From the NCBI RefSeq assembly GCF_040361215.1, contig NZ_APND01000003.1, positions 310,001 to 374,000 of the forward strand: a DNA stretch of 64,000 bases, given 5' to 3'. This DNA comes from Salinisphaera dokdonensis (GTDB taxonomy: Bacteria > Pseudomonadota > Gammaproteobacteria > Nevskiales > Salinisphaeraceae). Under the pieces are notes generated by a model. The model was not told where the DNA came from and made no database searches. It saw nothing but the letters and a program-made list of their open reading frames with translations. A program made the position numbers and the translations under genes. Position 1 is the first letter of the stretch. Every line of letters begins with the position of its first letter. Below are positions 16,948 through 25,478 of this stretch, in pieces.

Positions 16948-18384
16948 ATGGCAAAGAATCATTTGCAGTTTCTCGACACGCCGCGCCAGGACCCGAAAAA
17001 GGTCGAGGTGCCAGTCCGGATTCACGAGTTCGCCGAGATCTATGGCCAGTTCGACAAGGAAACGGCCTCGCAGCAGGCCGGGCGCTGTATTTCCTGCGGC
17101 AATCCCTACTGCGAATGGAAATGCCCCGTCCACAACTACATTCCGAACTGGCTGAAGCTGGTCAACGAAGGTAACCTCTTCGAAGCGGCCGAGTTGTCGC
17201 ATGCGACCAATACGCTGCCGGAAATCTGCGGCCGTATCTGCCCGCAGGATCGCCTGTGTGAAGGCGCCTGCACGATGAACGACGGCTTCGGCGCGATCAG
17301 CATCGGCTCGGTCGAGAAATACATCACCGACGAGGCCTTCAAGCAGGGCTGGCGTCCGGATGTATCGAATGTCGAGTGGACCGACAAGAAAGTCGCCGTG
17401 ATTGGCGCCGGCCCGGCGGGCCTGGGTGCCGCCGATATTCTCGTGCGTAGCGGCGTCAAGGCCGTGGTGTTCGACAAGTACCCGCGTATCGGCGGCCTGC
17501 TGACGTTCGGCATCCCGCCCTTCAAGCTCGAAAAGGACGTGGTCGAAACGCGCCGGGAAGTCATGGAAGGCATGGGCGTGGAGTTCCGGCTCGGCGTCGA
17601 AGTGGGCAAGGACGTCCAGATCGAAGACCTCATGGAAGAATACGATGCGGTCTTCCTCGGCATGGGCACCTACACCTACATGAAGGGCGGTTTCCCCGGC
17701 GAGGATCTGGAAGGCGTGCATGAAGCCCTGCCGTTCCTGGTCGCGAACATCAATCGCGTGCTGGATCTGGAGAAGAACCCGCGCGATTTCATCGACATGA
17801 AAGGCGAGCGCGTGGTGGTGCTCGGCGGCGGCGATACCGCCATGGACTGCAACCGCACGTCCATCCGCCAGGGTGCCAAGCAGGTCATCTGTGCCTACCG
17901 CCGTGACGAAGAGAACATGCCTGGCTCCGCGCGCGAGTTCCAGAACGCGCGTGAAGAAGGCGTGGAGTTCATGTTCAATCGCCAGCCGGTCGAGATCGTC
18001 GGCGACACCAAGGTCGAGGGCATCAAGGTGGTCACCACCAAACTGGGCGCCCCCGACGAACGTGGCCGTCGCCGCCCCGAGCCGGTGCCGGGTACCGAGG
18101 AAGTGATCGACGCGGATCGCGTGATCATCGCCTTTGGCTTCCGCCCCAATCCGCAGGAATGGTTCGACAGCCACAGCGTCGACATCGACGACGGTGGCCG
18201 CGTGATCGCGCCCGAGAAGGGCCGCTTCAAGCACCAGACGACCAACCCGAAGATCTTTGCGGGCGGCGACATGGTGCGTGGCTCCGACCTGGTGGTCACG
18301 GCCGTGTTCGAAGGCCGCGAAGCCGCCAAGGGTATTCTCGACTATCTGCAGGTCGGCGCCGGCGAATCCGGCAACGCGGCCTGA
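16948..18384 (+). CDS. gltD: Glutamate synthase [NADPH] small subunit
   Basis: GltD feeds electrons from NADPH through FAD to the large subunit. The 478-residue protein has the N-terminal 4Fe-4S cysteine sets (CISCGNPYCEWKCP at about 49-62 and CGRICPQDRLCEGAC near 94), the FAD-binding loop GAGPAGLGAADIL (about 152), the NADPH-binding VVLGGGDTAMD (about 290), and the C-terminal FAD contact FAGGDMVRGSDLVVTAV. Start ATG 16948 follows AAAGG. It is flanked on both sides by long perfect hairpins. Confidence 0.98.
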   Translation: MAKNHLQFLDTPRQDPKKVEVPVRIHEFAEIYGQFDKETASQQAGRCISCGNPYCEWKCPVHNYIPNWLKLVNEGNLFEAAELSHATNTLPEICGRICPQDRLCEGACTMNDGFGAISIGSVEKYITDEAFKQGWRPDVSNVEWTDKKVAVIGAGPAGLGAADILVRSGVKAVVFDKYPRIGGLLTFGIPPFKLEKDVVETRREVMEGMGVEFRLGVEVGKDVQIEDLMEEYDAVFLGMGTYTYMKGGFPGEDLEGVHEALPFLVANINRVLDLEKNPRDFIDMKGERVVVLGGGDTAMDCNRTSIRQGAKQVICAYRRDEENMPGSAREFQNAREEGVEFMFNRQPVEIVGDTKVEGIKVVTTKLGAPDERGRRRPEPVPGTEEVIDADRVIIAFGFRPNPQEWFDSHSVDIDDGGRVIAPEKGRFKHQTTNPKIFAGGDMVRGSDLVVTAVFEGREAAKGILDYLQVGAGESGNAA

Positions 18385-18395
18385 TCGCCCCGTTC

Positions 18396-18434
18396 TGCTC
18401 ATGGCGGGCCGGCCGGCCCGGCCCGCCATGAGCA
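18396..18434 (+). other. Perfect 17-bp hairpin between gltD and pyrF
   Basis: Bases 18396-18412 pair perfectly with 18418-18434 around a five-base CCGGC loop. It starts 12 bases after the gltD stop and ends 13 bases before the GGAG ribosome-binding site of pyrF. No T-run follows. It has the same stem length and placement as the gltB-gltD hairpin but a different sequence, so it is not a copied repeat. Confidence 0.75.
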
Positions 18435-18458
18435 CCGATTGCTGACCGGAGCGTGCAC

Positions 18459-19187
18459 GTGTCCGCCATCCCCGATACCGATCGCCTCATCTTCGCCCTC
18501 GACGTGCCCGATGCCGACGCGGCACGGGCGTTGGTCGATACGCTCGGCGACGCAGTGACCTTCTACAAGGTCGGCCTCGAACTGGCGATGGCGCCGGGTT
18601 ATTTCGAGCTGGTCGACTGGCTCAAGGCCCGTGGCAAGAAGGTGTTCGTCGACGTAAAGCTGTTCGACGTGCCGGCCACTGTCGCGGCCGCCGTGCGGCG
18701 TCTGTGCGCGCGCGATATAGATTTCATTACCGTGCACGGCAACCAGCAGGTCATGGAAGCCGCTGCAGCGGCGCGCAGTGGTAACTCTCGGATTCTGGCT
18801 GTCACTGCCCTCACGAGTCTCGACCAGGGCGATCTCGACGACATGGGCTTTGCCTGCGATATCGAGTCGCTGGTGCTTTCGCGTGCCAAGCGTGCACTCG
18901 AAGCCGGATGCGATGGCGTCATCTCCTCCGGCATGGAAGTCGCAAACCTGCGCGCGCACGCGCCGGACAAGCTGATCGCAATCACGCCCGGCATCCGTCC
19001 GGTCGTCAACGACGAACGCCCACCGGACGATCAGAAACGCGTAATGACGCCGGCGGCGGCAATCAGCGCCGGCGCGGATTATCTCGTCGTCGGCCGGCCG
19101 ATTCGTGACGCGGCCGACCCGTGCGCGGCCGCCCGCGCTATCCAGACCGAGATCGCCGCGGCGATCGCCGAGCGCGCGAACGGCTGA
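18459..19187 (+). CDS. pyrF: Orotidine 5'-phosphate decarboxylase
   Basis: PyrF makes UMP from OMP, the last step of de novo pyrimidine synthesis. The protein has about 242 residues. Catalytic Lys/Asp residues lie in FVDVKLFDVPATV (about 65), with substrate-binding FYKVGLEL near 28 and the phosphate-binding C-terminal YLVVGRPIRDAADP. Two in-frame GTG codons exist. I chose 18459 because GGAG lies seven bases upstream, whereas it would be only one base from GTG 18453. The 5' side carries the long hairpin shared with the gltD 3' end. Confidence 0.96.
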   Translation: MSAIPDTDRLIFALDVPDADAARALVDTLGDAVTFYKVGLELAMAPGYFELVDWLKARGKKVFVDVKLFDVPATVAAAVRRLCARDIDFITVHGNQQVMEAAAAARSGNSRILAVTALTSLDQGDLDDMGFACDIESLVLSRAKRALEAGCDGVISSGMEVANLRAHAPDKLIAITPGIRPVVNDERPPDDQKRVMTPAAAISAGADYLVVGRPIRDAADPCAAARAIQTEIAAAIAERANG

Positions 19188-19303
19188 CCGGCCGCGCTTC
19201 GGACAGCGTGCATCGCTATCGCCGCGGTGCACCCAGCCGTTAAACTGCGCGCAATTCTTTTCATGGGCGTCGCCGTGTTGCGGCGTCTCGGCACGAGTTT
19301 GCT

Positions 19304-20350
19304 ATGTCTCACGATCGCCTGCTCCGCGCGCTACGGCGCGAACCCGTCGATGTCACGCCCGTCTGGCTCATGCGCCAGGCCGGGCGCTATCTGCCGGAGT
19401 ATCGCGCGCTGCGGGAAAAAGCCGGCAGCTTCATGGATTTGTGCCAGAACCCGGAACTGGCATGCGAGGTCACGCTTCAGCCACTGCGCCGGTTCGAACT
19501 CGACGGCGCCATTCTGTTCTCGGACATCCTGACGATTCCGGAAGCCATGGGTCTGGGCCTGCATTTCATCCCCGGCGAAGGCCCGAATTTCCATCACCCG
19601 GTTCGCACGCCCGAAGACATCGCGAAACTGTCGATGCCGGATATGGAAGACAGCCTGGGCTACGTACCGGCCGCGGTGCGCCTGATCCGTCGCGAGCTGG
19701 ACGGCAAGACGCCGCTGATCGGTTTCGCCGGCAGCCCCTGGACGTTGGCGACGTATATGGTCGAGGGCGGCCCGTCCAAGACCTATCAGCACATCAAGGC
19801 GTTGATGTACAACGCGCCCGAGGCGCTGCATCAGCTCATGGACCTGCTCGCCCGGTCGGTCGCGGCCTATCTCAACGCCCAGATCGCGGCCGGCGCCCAG
19901 GCAGTGCAGATCTTTGATACCTGGGGCGGCGTGCTGACGCCTTCGGCCTATCAGGAATTCTCGCTGACCTACATGCAACGCATCGTCGAACAGCTGCAAC
20001 CGGCGCCCGACGGCAGCACCGTGCCGGTGATCCTGTTCACCAAGGGCGGCGGGCCGTGGCTGGAATCCATGGCGGCGACGGGCTGTCATGCGCTGGGTCT
20101 GGACTGGACCATCAACATCGACGAGGCGCGCGAGCGCGTCGGCGACAAGGTCGCCCTGCAGGGCAATCTCGATCCGGCGATGCTTTACGCGCGTCCGGAG
20201 ATCATCCGCCATCACGTCGGTGACGTGCTGCAGCGCTTCGGCGATCACCCGGGGCATGTATTCAACCTTGGCCACGGCGTGACGCCGCAGGTGAATCCGG
20301 ATCATGTGGCTGCTCTGGTCGATGCCGTGCACGAGCTGTCGGCGCGCTGA
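19304..20350 (+). CDS. hemE: Uroporphyrinogen decarboxylase
   Basis: HemE decarboxylates the four acetate side chains of uroporphyrinogen III to give coproporphyrinogen III. The 348-residue protein has the hallmark N-terminal PVWLMRQAGRYLPEYR (about 19-34), ILFSDILTIPEAMG (about 70), GFAGSPWTLATYMVEGG (about 140) and the C-terminal NLGHGVTPQVNPDHV. It follows pyrF after a 116-base gap. A second haem gene (hemB) is found at 38.9 kb. Confidence 0.98.
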   Translation: MSHDRLLRALRREPVDVTPVWLMRQAGRYLPEYRALREKAGSFMDLCQNPELACEVTLQPLRRFELDGAILFSDILTIPEAMGLGLHFIPGEGPNFHHPVRTPEDIAKLSMPDMEDSLGYVPAAVRLIRRELDGKTPLIGFAGSPWTLATYMVEGGPSKTYQHIKALMYNAPEALHQLMDLLARSVAAYLNAQIAAGAQAVQIFDTWGGVLTPSAYQEFSLTYMQRIVEQLQPAPDGSTVPVILFTKGGGPWLESMAATGCHALGLDWTINIDEARERVGDKVALQGNLDPAMLYARPEIIRHHVGDVLQRFGDHPGHVFNLGHGVTPQVNPDHVAALVDAVHELSAR

Positions 20351-20577
20351 TCCACGCTCTCTCGCTGCTTGAGAGGCACCTCGACTACACCCGCAGAGCG
20401 GGCCGGTTTACGCTCAAGGCTTCGCAGGCAGCAAGCACTTAGTGTCGCGGGCTCGGTTAACGCCGGGCCAGATAGCGCCTTGCGGCGCGCCATCCATAGG
20501 CTGCCCTGCTTGGCCCTGCCATCGGCAACCGTTACATTGCCCGCATCATCAATCGGGCAGGACATACACCGATCCTC

Positions 20578-21513
20578 ATGAAGCGCGCACTGGAAAACAT
20601 TCGCGGGGCCCTCGCGATTCTCGGCATGGTCCTTGTGACCCTGGCCTGGTTCATTCCCCTGCTGCCGGCCAGCCTGGTGAAGCTGCTCGCGCCCTGGCCA
20701 TCGGTCCGCAAGCCGGCCACGCGCGTCGTGCTGTGGATCGCGGTCCGGTGGGCACGCGGCATCAACGCCTCGATTCTGGGCATGGGCCGTTCGCGCGTGA
20801 CTTTCGATCAACAGGTGCCCGACGATCCGGACGGGCGCTACGTGGTGATTGCCAACCACCAGTGCTGGGCTGATGTGATGCTGCTGTGTCACGTGATCGA
20901 ACCGCAGCTGCCGTTCCCGCGTTATTTCATCAAGGAACAGCTGCGTTGGCTGCCCGTCGTGGGGCTGGCCTGCTGGGCGCTCGACTTCCCGTTCATGAAG
21001 CGCCATACCCCGGCCCAGGTCAGAAAGAATCCGGCCCTTCGGACGCAGGACATGGAAACCGTACGCCGCTCCTGCGCGGTGTTTCGCGACCAACCGGTCT
21101 CGATAGTGAACTTTGCCGAAGGCACGCGGGCAAATGCCACCAAGCGCAAGGCCGTGAATTCGCCCTACCAGACCCTGCTGCCCCCGAAAGCCGGCGGCAC
21201 TGCTTTCACGCTCAACGCCATGCACGGCGTACTCGACGGCGTGCTCGACATGACCTTTGCCTACGTCAATCAGCCCGAGCCCAAGTTCTGGGACGTGCTG
21301 TGCGGGCGCGTGCCGGAGATCGTGATCCGTATGCGGCGCCTCGATGTGCCGAGTGATCTGCTGATTGGCGACTACATGGGCGATCCCGACTATCGCGCCC
21401 GTTTCAAGCGCTGGCTCGCCCAGCGCTGGGCGGAAAAGGACGTGGAGGTCACCGCACTCCAGGACCCCAGCCGGTCGGCGACCCGTTTTTCCGAAACCGA
21501 GAGCAAACGATGA
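20578..21513 (+). CDS. Lysophospholipid acyltransferase family protein (YihG-like)
   Basis: This is a membrane-associated 1-acyl-glycerol-3-phosphate acyltransferase-type enzyme of 311 residues. An N-terminal hydrophobic segment (about 12-36) precedes the PlsC motifs: block I NHQCWADV (HX4D), a conserved FPRYFIKEQLRWLPVVG stretch, and block III FAEGTR. The arrangement of an HX4D motif reading NHQ-WAD and a following FIKEQLRWLP matches the E. coli YihG/PlsC-like branch. The stop overlaps the following SDR gene by ATGA, suggesting a joint role in lipid metabolism. Confidence 0.9.
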   Translation: MKRALENIRGALAILGMVLVTLAWFIPLLPASLVKLLAPWPSVRKPATRVVLWIAVRWARGINASILGMGRSRVTFDQQVPDDPDGRYVVIANHQCWADVMLLCHVIEPQLPFPRYFIKEQLRWLPVVGLACWALDFPFMKRHTPAQVRKNPALRTQDMETVRRSCAVFRDQPVSIVNFAEGTRANATKRKAVNSPYQTLLPPKAGGTAFTLNAMHGVLDGVLDMTFAYVNQPEPKFWDVLCGRVPEIVIRMRRLDVPSDLLIGDYMGDPDYRARFKRWLAQRWAEKDVEVTALQDPSRSATRFSETESKR

Positions 21514-22262
21514 GTGCAAAACGCGTCGTCTGGATCACCGGCGCCAGCTCCGGCATCGGCGCGGCACTCGCCGAAGAAATGGCGCAGAACGGCTGGCAGG
21601 TCGCCGCCAGCGGGCGCAACCCGGACCGCTTGGCCGCTGTTTGCGCCCGGGCACCGGAGGCTATCCGCGCCTTCGAGCTCGATGTGACCGATGTCGAAGC
21701 CAACGCATCTGTCGCGACCGCCATCGAAAACACGCTCGGACCGATCGATCTGGCCGTATTCAATGCCGGGGTCGGCAGCGGTTTCTCCGTGGACCGCTAC
21801 GACGCGAACGACGTGTTCGATCGCATGCGGGTCAACTATGGCGGCGCGGTCAACGGCATCGGCGCCGTGCTGCCCGCCATGCTCGAACGCGGCGCGGGCC
21901 ATATCGCGCTTACCGCCAGCGTGGCGGGTTTTCGCGGACTGCCGGGTGGTGGACCCTACTCAGCCTCCAAGGCGGCGATGATCGCGCTCGCAGAGAGCCT
22001 CAAGCTGGATCTGACAGGGCGCGGCGTCGACGTCAGCGTGATCACGCCCGGTTTCGTGCGCACGCCCCTCACTGACAAGAACCGTTTCCCCATGCCGTTC
22101 ATCATCGGCGTGGACGACGCGGCACGGCGCATGCGACGCGGTCTGGAAGCGCGCCGCTTCGAGATCACATTCCCACGGCGGCTGTCCTATTTCCTCAAGT
22201 TGCTGCAGCGGCTACCGTATGCGCTGTACTTTCCGATTATCCGCCGTGTCGCGGGGCTATAG
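21510..22262 (+). CDS. Short-chain dehydrogenase/reductase
   Basis: This 250-residue classical SDR has the NAD(P)-binding TGASSGIGAALAEEM (about 10-24) and a basic RNPDR suggesting NADPH preference. It also has NAG in VFNAGVG (about 86), catalytic Ser in TASVAG and Tyr-x-x-x-Lys in PYSASKAAM (about 150), then PGFVRTPLTDKN. It is translationally coupled to the acyltransferase by ATGA. The substrate is not readable; a lipid or fatty-acyl intermediate is suggested by the neighbour only. Confidence 0.92.
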   Translation: MSAKRVVWITGASSGIGAALAEEMAQNGWQVAASGRNPDRLAAVCARAPEAIRAFELDVTDVEANASVATAIENTLGPIDLAVFNAGVGSGFSVDRYDANDVFDRMRVNYGGAVNGIGAVLPAMLERGAGHIALTASVAGFRGLPGGGPYSASKAAMIALAESLKLDLTGRGVDVSVITPGFVRTPLTDKNRFPMPFIIGVDDAARRMRRGLEARRFEITFPRRLSYFLKLLQRLPYALYFPIIRRVAGL

Positions 22263-22265
22263 CGC

Positions 22266-22457
22266 ATGAACACCATCGTCTGGATCATCATCGTCATCGC
22301 GCTCGTCGTTGCGGGACTCGGGCTGCTGCAGTGGGTGCGCCGCCAGATCGCGGCCAGCCGCGAGGATCTCAAGCACGTCGATCGCAGCAAGCTGCGCGAT
22401 CTCGACGAGGACGCCTGGGCCGAGGAAGAACGCAAGGACGACGACTGGAAGCGCTGA
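22266..22457 (+). CDS. Small single-pass membrane protein
   Basis: The product has 63 residues: an N-terminal transmembrane helix (NTIVWIIIVIALVVAGLGLL, 2-21), then a charged cytoplasmic tail ending with alternating Asp/Glu and Lys/Arg residues and two Trp (DAWAEEE, DDDWKR). It begins three bases after the SDR stop, so it belongs to the same transcript. Hydrophobic patterning and position support it as real. The family is unknown. Confidence 0.65.
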   Translation: MNTIVWIIIVIALVVAGLGLLQWVRRQIAASREDLKHVDRSKLRDLDEDAWAEEERKDDDWKR

Positions 22458-22620
22458 GCGCGGCCCAGCCGCAACCGGCCGACCGACGAAGTCCCCGGAG
22501 ACATCCGGCCTTTACGCGCGAACGTAGTCAGCGCGGTACACGGTGTGCGCCATCCCATCCTCGCGCCGGCCCGACCTTGCCATCGTTAACCGACCGTTCA
22601 ACGAATTTCGCCGCCACTGC

Positions 22621-23478
22621 ATGACTGACGAGATCATCCGCTGGATCACGCCCTGGGAGCCTCAGCCGTGGCTGATCGTGCTCTTCGCCCTGGTGGCAGC
22701 CTGCTATCTGCGCGGCCTCGCCCGTCGTCGGCGCCTGCGTGACACGCTGCCCGCCCTGGCGTTCCTACTCGGGCTCGTATCCATGTATGCCGTCATGCAG
22801 ACGCATGTCGACTATTACGCGCAGTACATGTTCTTCATCCACCGCGCGCAGCATCTGATCCTGCACCATCTCGGCCCGTTCCTCATCGCCCTGTCGATGC
22901 CGACGGCGATACTGGCAGCCGGCGCACCGGCGTGGCTGAACCGCGGCATGCGCGGGCTCGGCACACTGCCTCCGATCATGTGGAGCTATCGTTTCGTCCA
23001 GCATCCGCTGATCAGCGCGGTGCTGTTCGTCGGCCTGATCTATTTCTGGCTGACGCCGTCGATCCATTTCACCGCCATGCTGTCGGCGCGCGACTACTGG
23101 CTGATGAACCTGTCGATGGCAGCCGACGGCCTGCTGTTCTGGTGGTTCATGCTCGACCCGCGGCGGCCGGGCACCACCCGTACCACCTATTCCACCGGCC
23201 TGCGCATCATCGTGCTGTGGGCGGTCATGCCGCCGCAGATCGCGCTCGGCGCCTATATCGCGCTGGCGCCGGACACGGTCTACGACGTCTATGCCGTCTG
23301 CGGGCGGGCCTTTCCGATCTCGCCCATCGTCGATCAGCAACTCGGCGGCCTGATCACCTGGATACCGGCCGCGATGATGAGCGTCATCGCCACTCTCATT
23401 TTGCTGCGCTTCGGCTTCGTGCACGATCGCAGCCCGGGAGCCACTGCCGGCCCGTCTACCAAGGAGTCTCCGACATGA
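22621..23478 (+). CDS. ctaG: Cytochrome c oxidase assembly factor, CtaG (caa3 type) family
   Basis: This 285-residue multipass protein (about seven helices) belongs to the caa3_CtaG family required for assembly of caa3-type and some other haem-copper oxidases. Conserved features are His-rich membrane edges: FFIHRAQHLILHHLGPFLIALSMP (about 72) and FWWFMLDPRRPG. I start at ATG 22621, where a hydrophobic N-terminus (WEPQPWLIVLFALVAACYL) follows. A longer in-frame upstream extension would be basic and lacks a better start. It overlaps the SCO gene by ATGA, a logical pair for copper-centre assembly. Confidence 0.9.
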   Translation: MTDEIIRWITPWEPQPWLIVLFALVAACYLRGLARRRRLRDTLPALAFLLGLVSMYAVMQTHVDYYAQYMFFIHRAQHLILHHLGPFLIALSMPTAILAAGAPAWLNRGMRGLGTLPPIMWSYRFVQHPLISAVLFVGLIYFWLTPSIHFTAMLSARDYWLMNLSMAADGLLFWWFMLDPRRPGTTRTTYSTGLRIIVLWAVMPPQIALGAYIALAPDTVYDVYAVCGRAFPISPIVDQQLGGLITWIPAAMMSVIATLILLRFGFVHDRSPGATAGPSTKESPT

Positions 23479-24080
23479 CCGCCCACTTTTTCCGTCGCCA
23501 CACGTTCGCGGGCCTGATGTGCGCTGTTCTGTTGCTGGCCGGCTGCGGCGGCGAGCCGGAATACACCGCGCACGACATCACCGGCGTAATGCCGGATCTC
23601 GCCTTCGAGCTGACCGACGACCGGGGCGAAAAGGTGACCGAGGCCGACTACGATGGCCGGCTCAAGCTGCTGTTCTTCGGCTACACCAACTGCCCGGATA
23701 TCTGCCCGGCCACCATGTCGCGTATCCGCGCCGCGCTCGGCGGCCTGGATGACGACACGCGCAACGACGTGGACGTGCTTTTCCTGAGCGTCGACCCCGA
23801 ACGGGACACGCCAAAGCGACTCAAGCAGTACACCTCCAGCTTCGGCGACGAATTCGTCGGCCTGACAGGCAACCAGGATCAGCTCAAGACGTTCACCAAG
23901 CGCTACCGGGTGACCTACGGCTACGGCGAGCCGAACGACAACGGCTTCTACCTCGTCTCCCACAGCAGCGCGATCTTCGTGTTCGGCCCCGATGGCCGCT
24001 CGCGGCTGCTCGTCAACCAGACCGAGACGGTGGACGAACTCACGGCCGACCTGAAGAAACTACTGGCCGACCTCGAATAG
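23475..24080 (+). CDS. SCO1/SenC family copper chaperone lipoprotein
   Basis: SCO proteins deliver copper to, or reduce, the CuA site of cytochrome oxidase. The 201-residue protein has a lipoprotein signal with lipobox LLAGC near residue 23, then a thioredoxin fold carrying the copper motif TNCPDICP (CxxxC) and the distal His in FYLVSHSSAIFVFGPDG. LSVDPERDTP is the typical SCO loop. It starts within the ctaG stop (ATGA). It is convergent with the MFS gene, with only a 24-base gap. Confidence 0.95.
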   Translation: MTAHFFRRHTFAGLMCAVLLLAGCGGEPEYTAHDITGVMPDLAFELTDDRGEKVTEADYDGRLKLLFFGYTNCPDICPATMSRIRAALGGLDDDTRNDVDVLFLSVDPERDTPKRLKQYTSSFGDEFVGLTGNQDQLKTFTKRYRVTYGYGEPNDNGFYLVSHSSAIFVFGPDGRSRLLVNQTETVDELTADLKKLLADLE

Positions 24081-24104
24081 CTCGGCGCGACGGAATCAGG
24101 CGCG

Positions 24105-25439
24105 CTAAGATCGGTCGCGGGCAGCGCGGCCGATGTTTTCCTGCAGCTCGGCATGGCGACGCCGATCGAGCGGGAAATTCCACATCATCGCGACCACACC
24201 CAGCTTGATGATCACCGGCAACAGGCCGTAGAGCACCGCCAGAGTCCACAGCGCCGTCGCGTCGTTGTCCTGCGAGGCATCGAAGCCGGCCAGCCAGAGC
24301 ACCGGATAGGCGATGCCCAGCGCGATCGCAAACGCCAGCTTGGTCGCCATGCCCCAGAGCCCGAAATAAAGGCCGGCGCGGCCGTCGCCGCCGGCGGCCG
24401 TATCCTCGTCGATCACGTCGGCCTGGATGGACGCCGCGATCGCCTGATCGACGCCGAGACAGGTTCCGCCCAGCACGCAGATGATGCCGTAGCCTAGATA
24501 GCTGCCCTCGCCCAGCGTGAGCGTGAACACGAACACCAAGCTGACCCAGAGCATCGACGCACACCAGAGCCGGTGCTTGCTCCAGTTACGCCCGATACGC
24601 AGCCAGATCGGCAGACCCGCGACCGCAGACAGGAAATAGATCGCCAGAAAAATACCGCCGGTGACTTCGCTGCCGCCGAGAATGGCGGTAACGAAGAACA
24701 GAAAGAGTGCGGCTGGCAGGCCGTTGGCCGCACCGTTGAACAGATAGGCGATCAGCAGGCGCCGGAACGGCGCGTTGCGCGCCAGTAGCTGCGCACTTTC
24801 GCGCCAGCGGATACGCGAGGCATTTTCGCCGGCCGGCTCGGCCACGCGCCAGAGAAACAGCGCGGTGGCGATCGGCAGCGCCACGACAAGAAACACCGCG
24901 ATCGCAGCGAGCCCTGCCCCGGCGCCGCCGGCCACGCGCTGGGTCAGTGCCGGGAGCATGATTGCGATCAGCGTGCCCAGCACGAAGAAGCCCTCGCGCC
25001 AGGCGGTGATGCGCGAACGCTCGTCGTAGTCGCTCGACAGCTCCGCACCCAGCGTCGTGTACGGAAGATAGATCAGCGTCCAGCCGAGATAAGCCAGGAT
25101 GCTCCAGACGAGCAGATAGGCGGCGCCCGCGTTATCCGGCGGAATGAACAGGAACCACGCTGCGAGCATGAGCAGCGGTGTGCCGGCCGCGATCCACGGC
25201 CGCCGGCGCCCGAAACGCGTCTGCAGTCGATCCGAGGCGCTGCCGATCAGCGGATCGGACACCACGTCGAAAAGGCGTGCGACGAAGATCAGGATGCCGA
25301 CAATGCCGGTATTCAGACCCGGCATCTGGGAATAGAACGGTGGCAGATAGACCACCAGCGGCAGGCCGAGCGCGGCCAGCGGCAGACCAAGAATCCCGTA
25401 GGCGCCCAACCGATCCAGCGCCATGCGCGGACTGCTCAT
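24105..25439 (-). CDS. MFS transporter, glycoside-pentoside-hexuronide (MelB-like) type
   Basis: This is a 12-helix cation symporter-like protein of about 444 residues. Family signs are the early loop RLFDVVSDPLIGSASDRLQTRFGRRRPWI, typical of GPH/MelB carriers, and LPYTTLGAELSSDYDERSRITAWRE. It is the last gene of the FAD-oxidoreductase/DUF1365/Cfa operon. Similar transporters occur with such lipid-modification sets, so the cargo may be a lipid-related solute rather than a sugar (inference). I prefer ATG 25439, preceded by AAGGTGA. An in-frame ATG at 25460 would add seven residues. Confidence 0.88.
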   Translation of the reverse strand: MSSPRMALDRLGAYGILGLPLAALGLPLVVYLPPFYSQMPGLNTGIVGILIFVARLFDVVSDPLIGSASDRLQTRFGRRRPWIAAGTPLLMLAAWFLFIPPDNAGAAYLLVWSILAYLGWTLIYLPYTTLGAELSSDYDERSRITAWREGFFVLGTLIAIMLPALTQRVAGGAGAGLAAIAVFLVVALPIATALFLWRVAEPAGENASRIRWRESAQLLARNAPFRRLLIAYLFNGAANGLPAALFLFFVTAILGGSEVTGGIFLAIYFLSAVAGLPIWLRIGRNWSKHRLWCASMLWVSLVFVFTLTLGEGSYLGYGIICVLGGTCLGVDQAIAASIQADVIDEDTAAGGDGRAGLYFGLWGMATKLAFAIALGIAYPVLWLAGFDASQDNDATALWTLAVLYGLLPVIIKLGVVAMMWNFPLDRRRHAELQENIGRAARDRS

Positions 25440-25478
25440 GCCATCGTCACCTTGGGCCATTCAACTCGATTCTGCCGC

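Noticed and set aside
16942..18435. Minus-strand frame of 497 codons opposite gltD
   Set aside because: Complete gltD with all cofactor motifs occupies the plus strand; the frame is a composition artefact.
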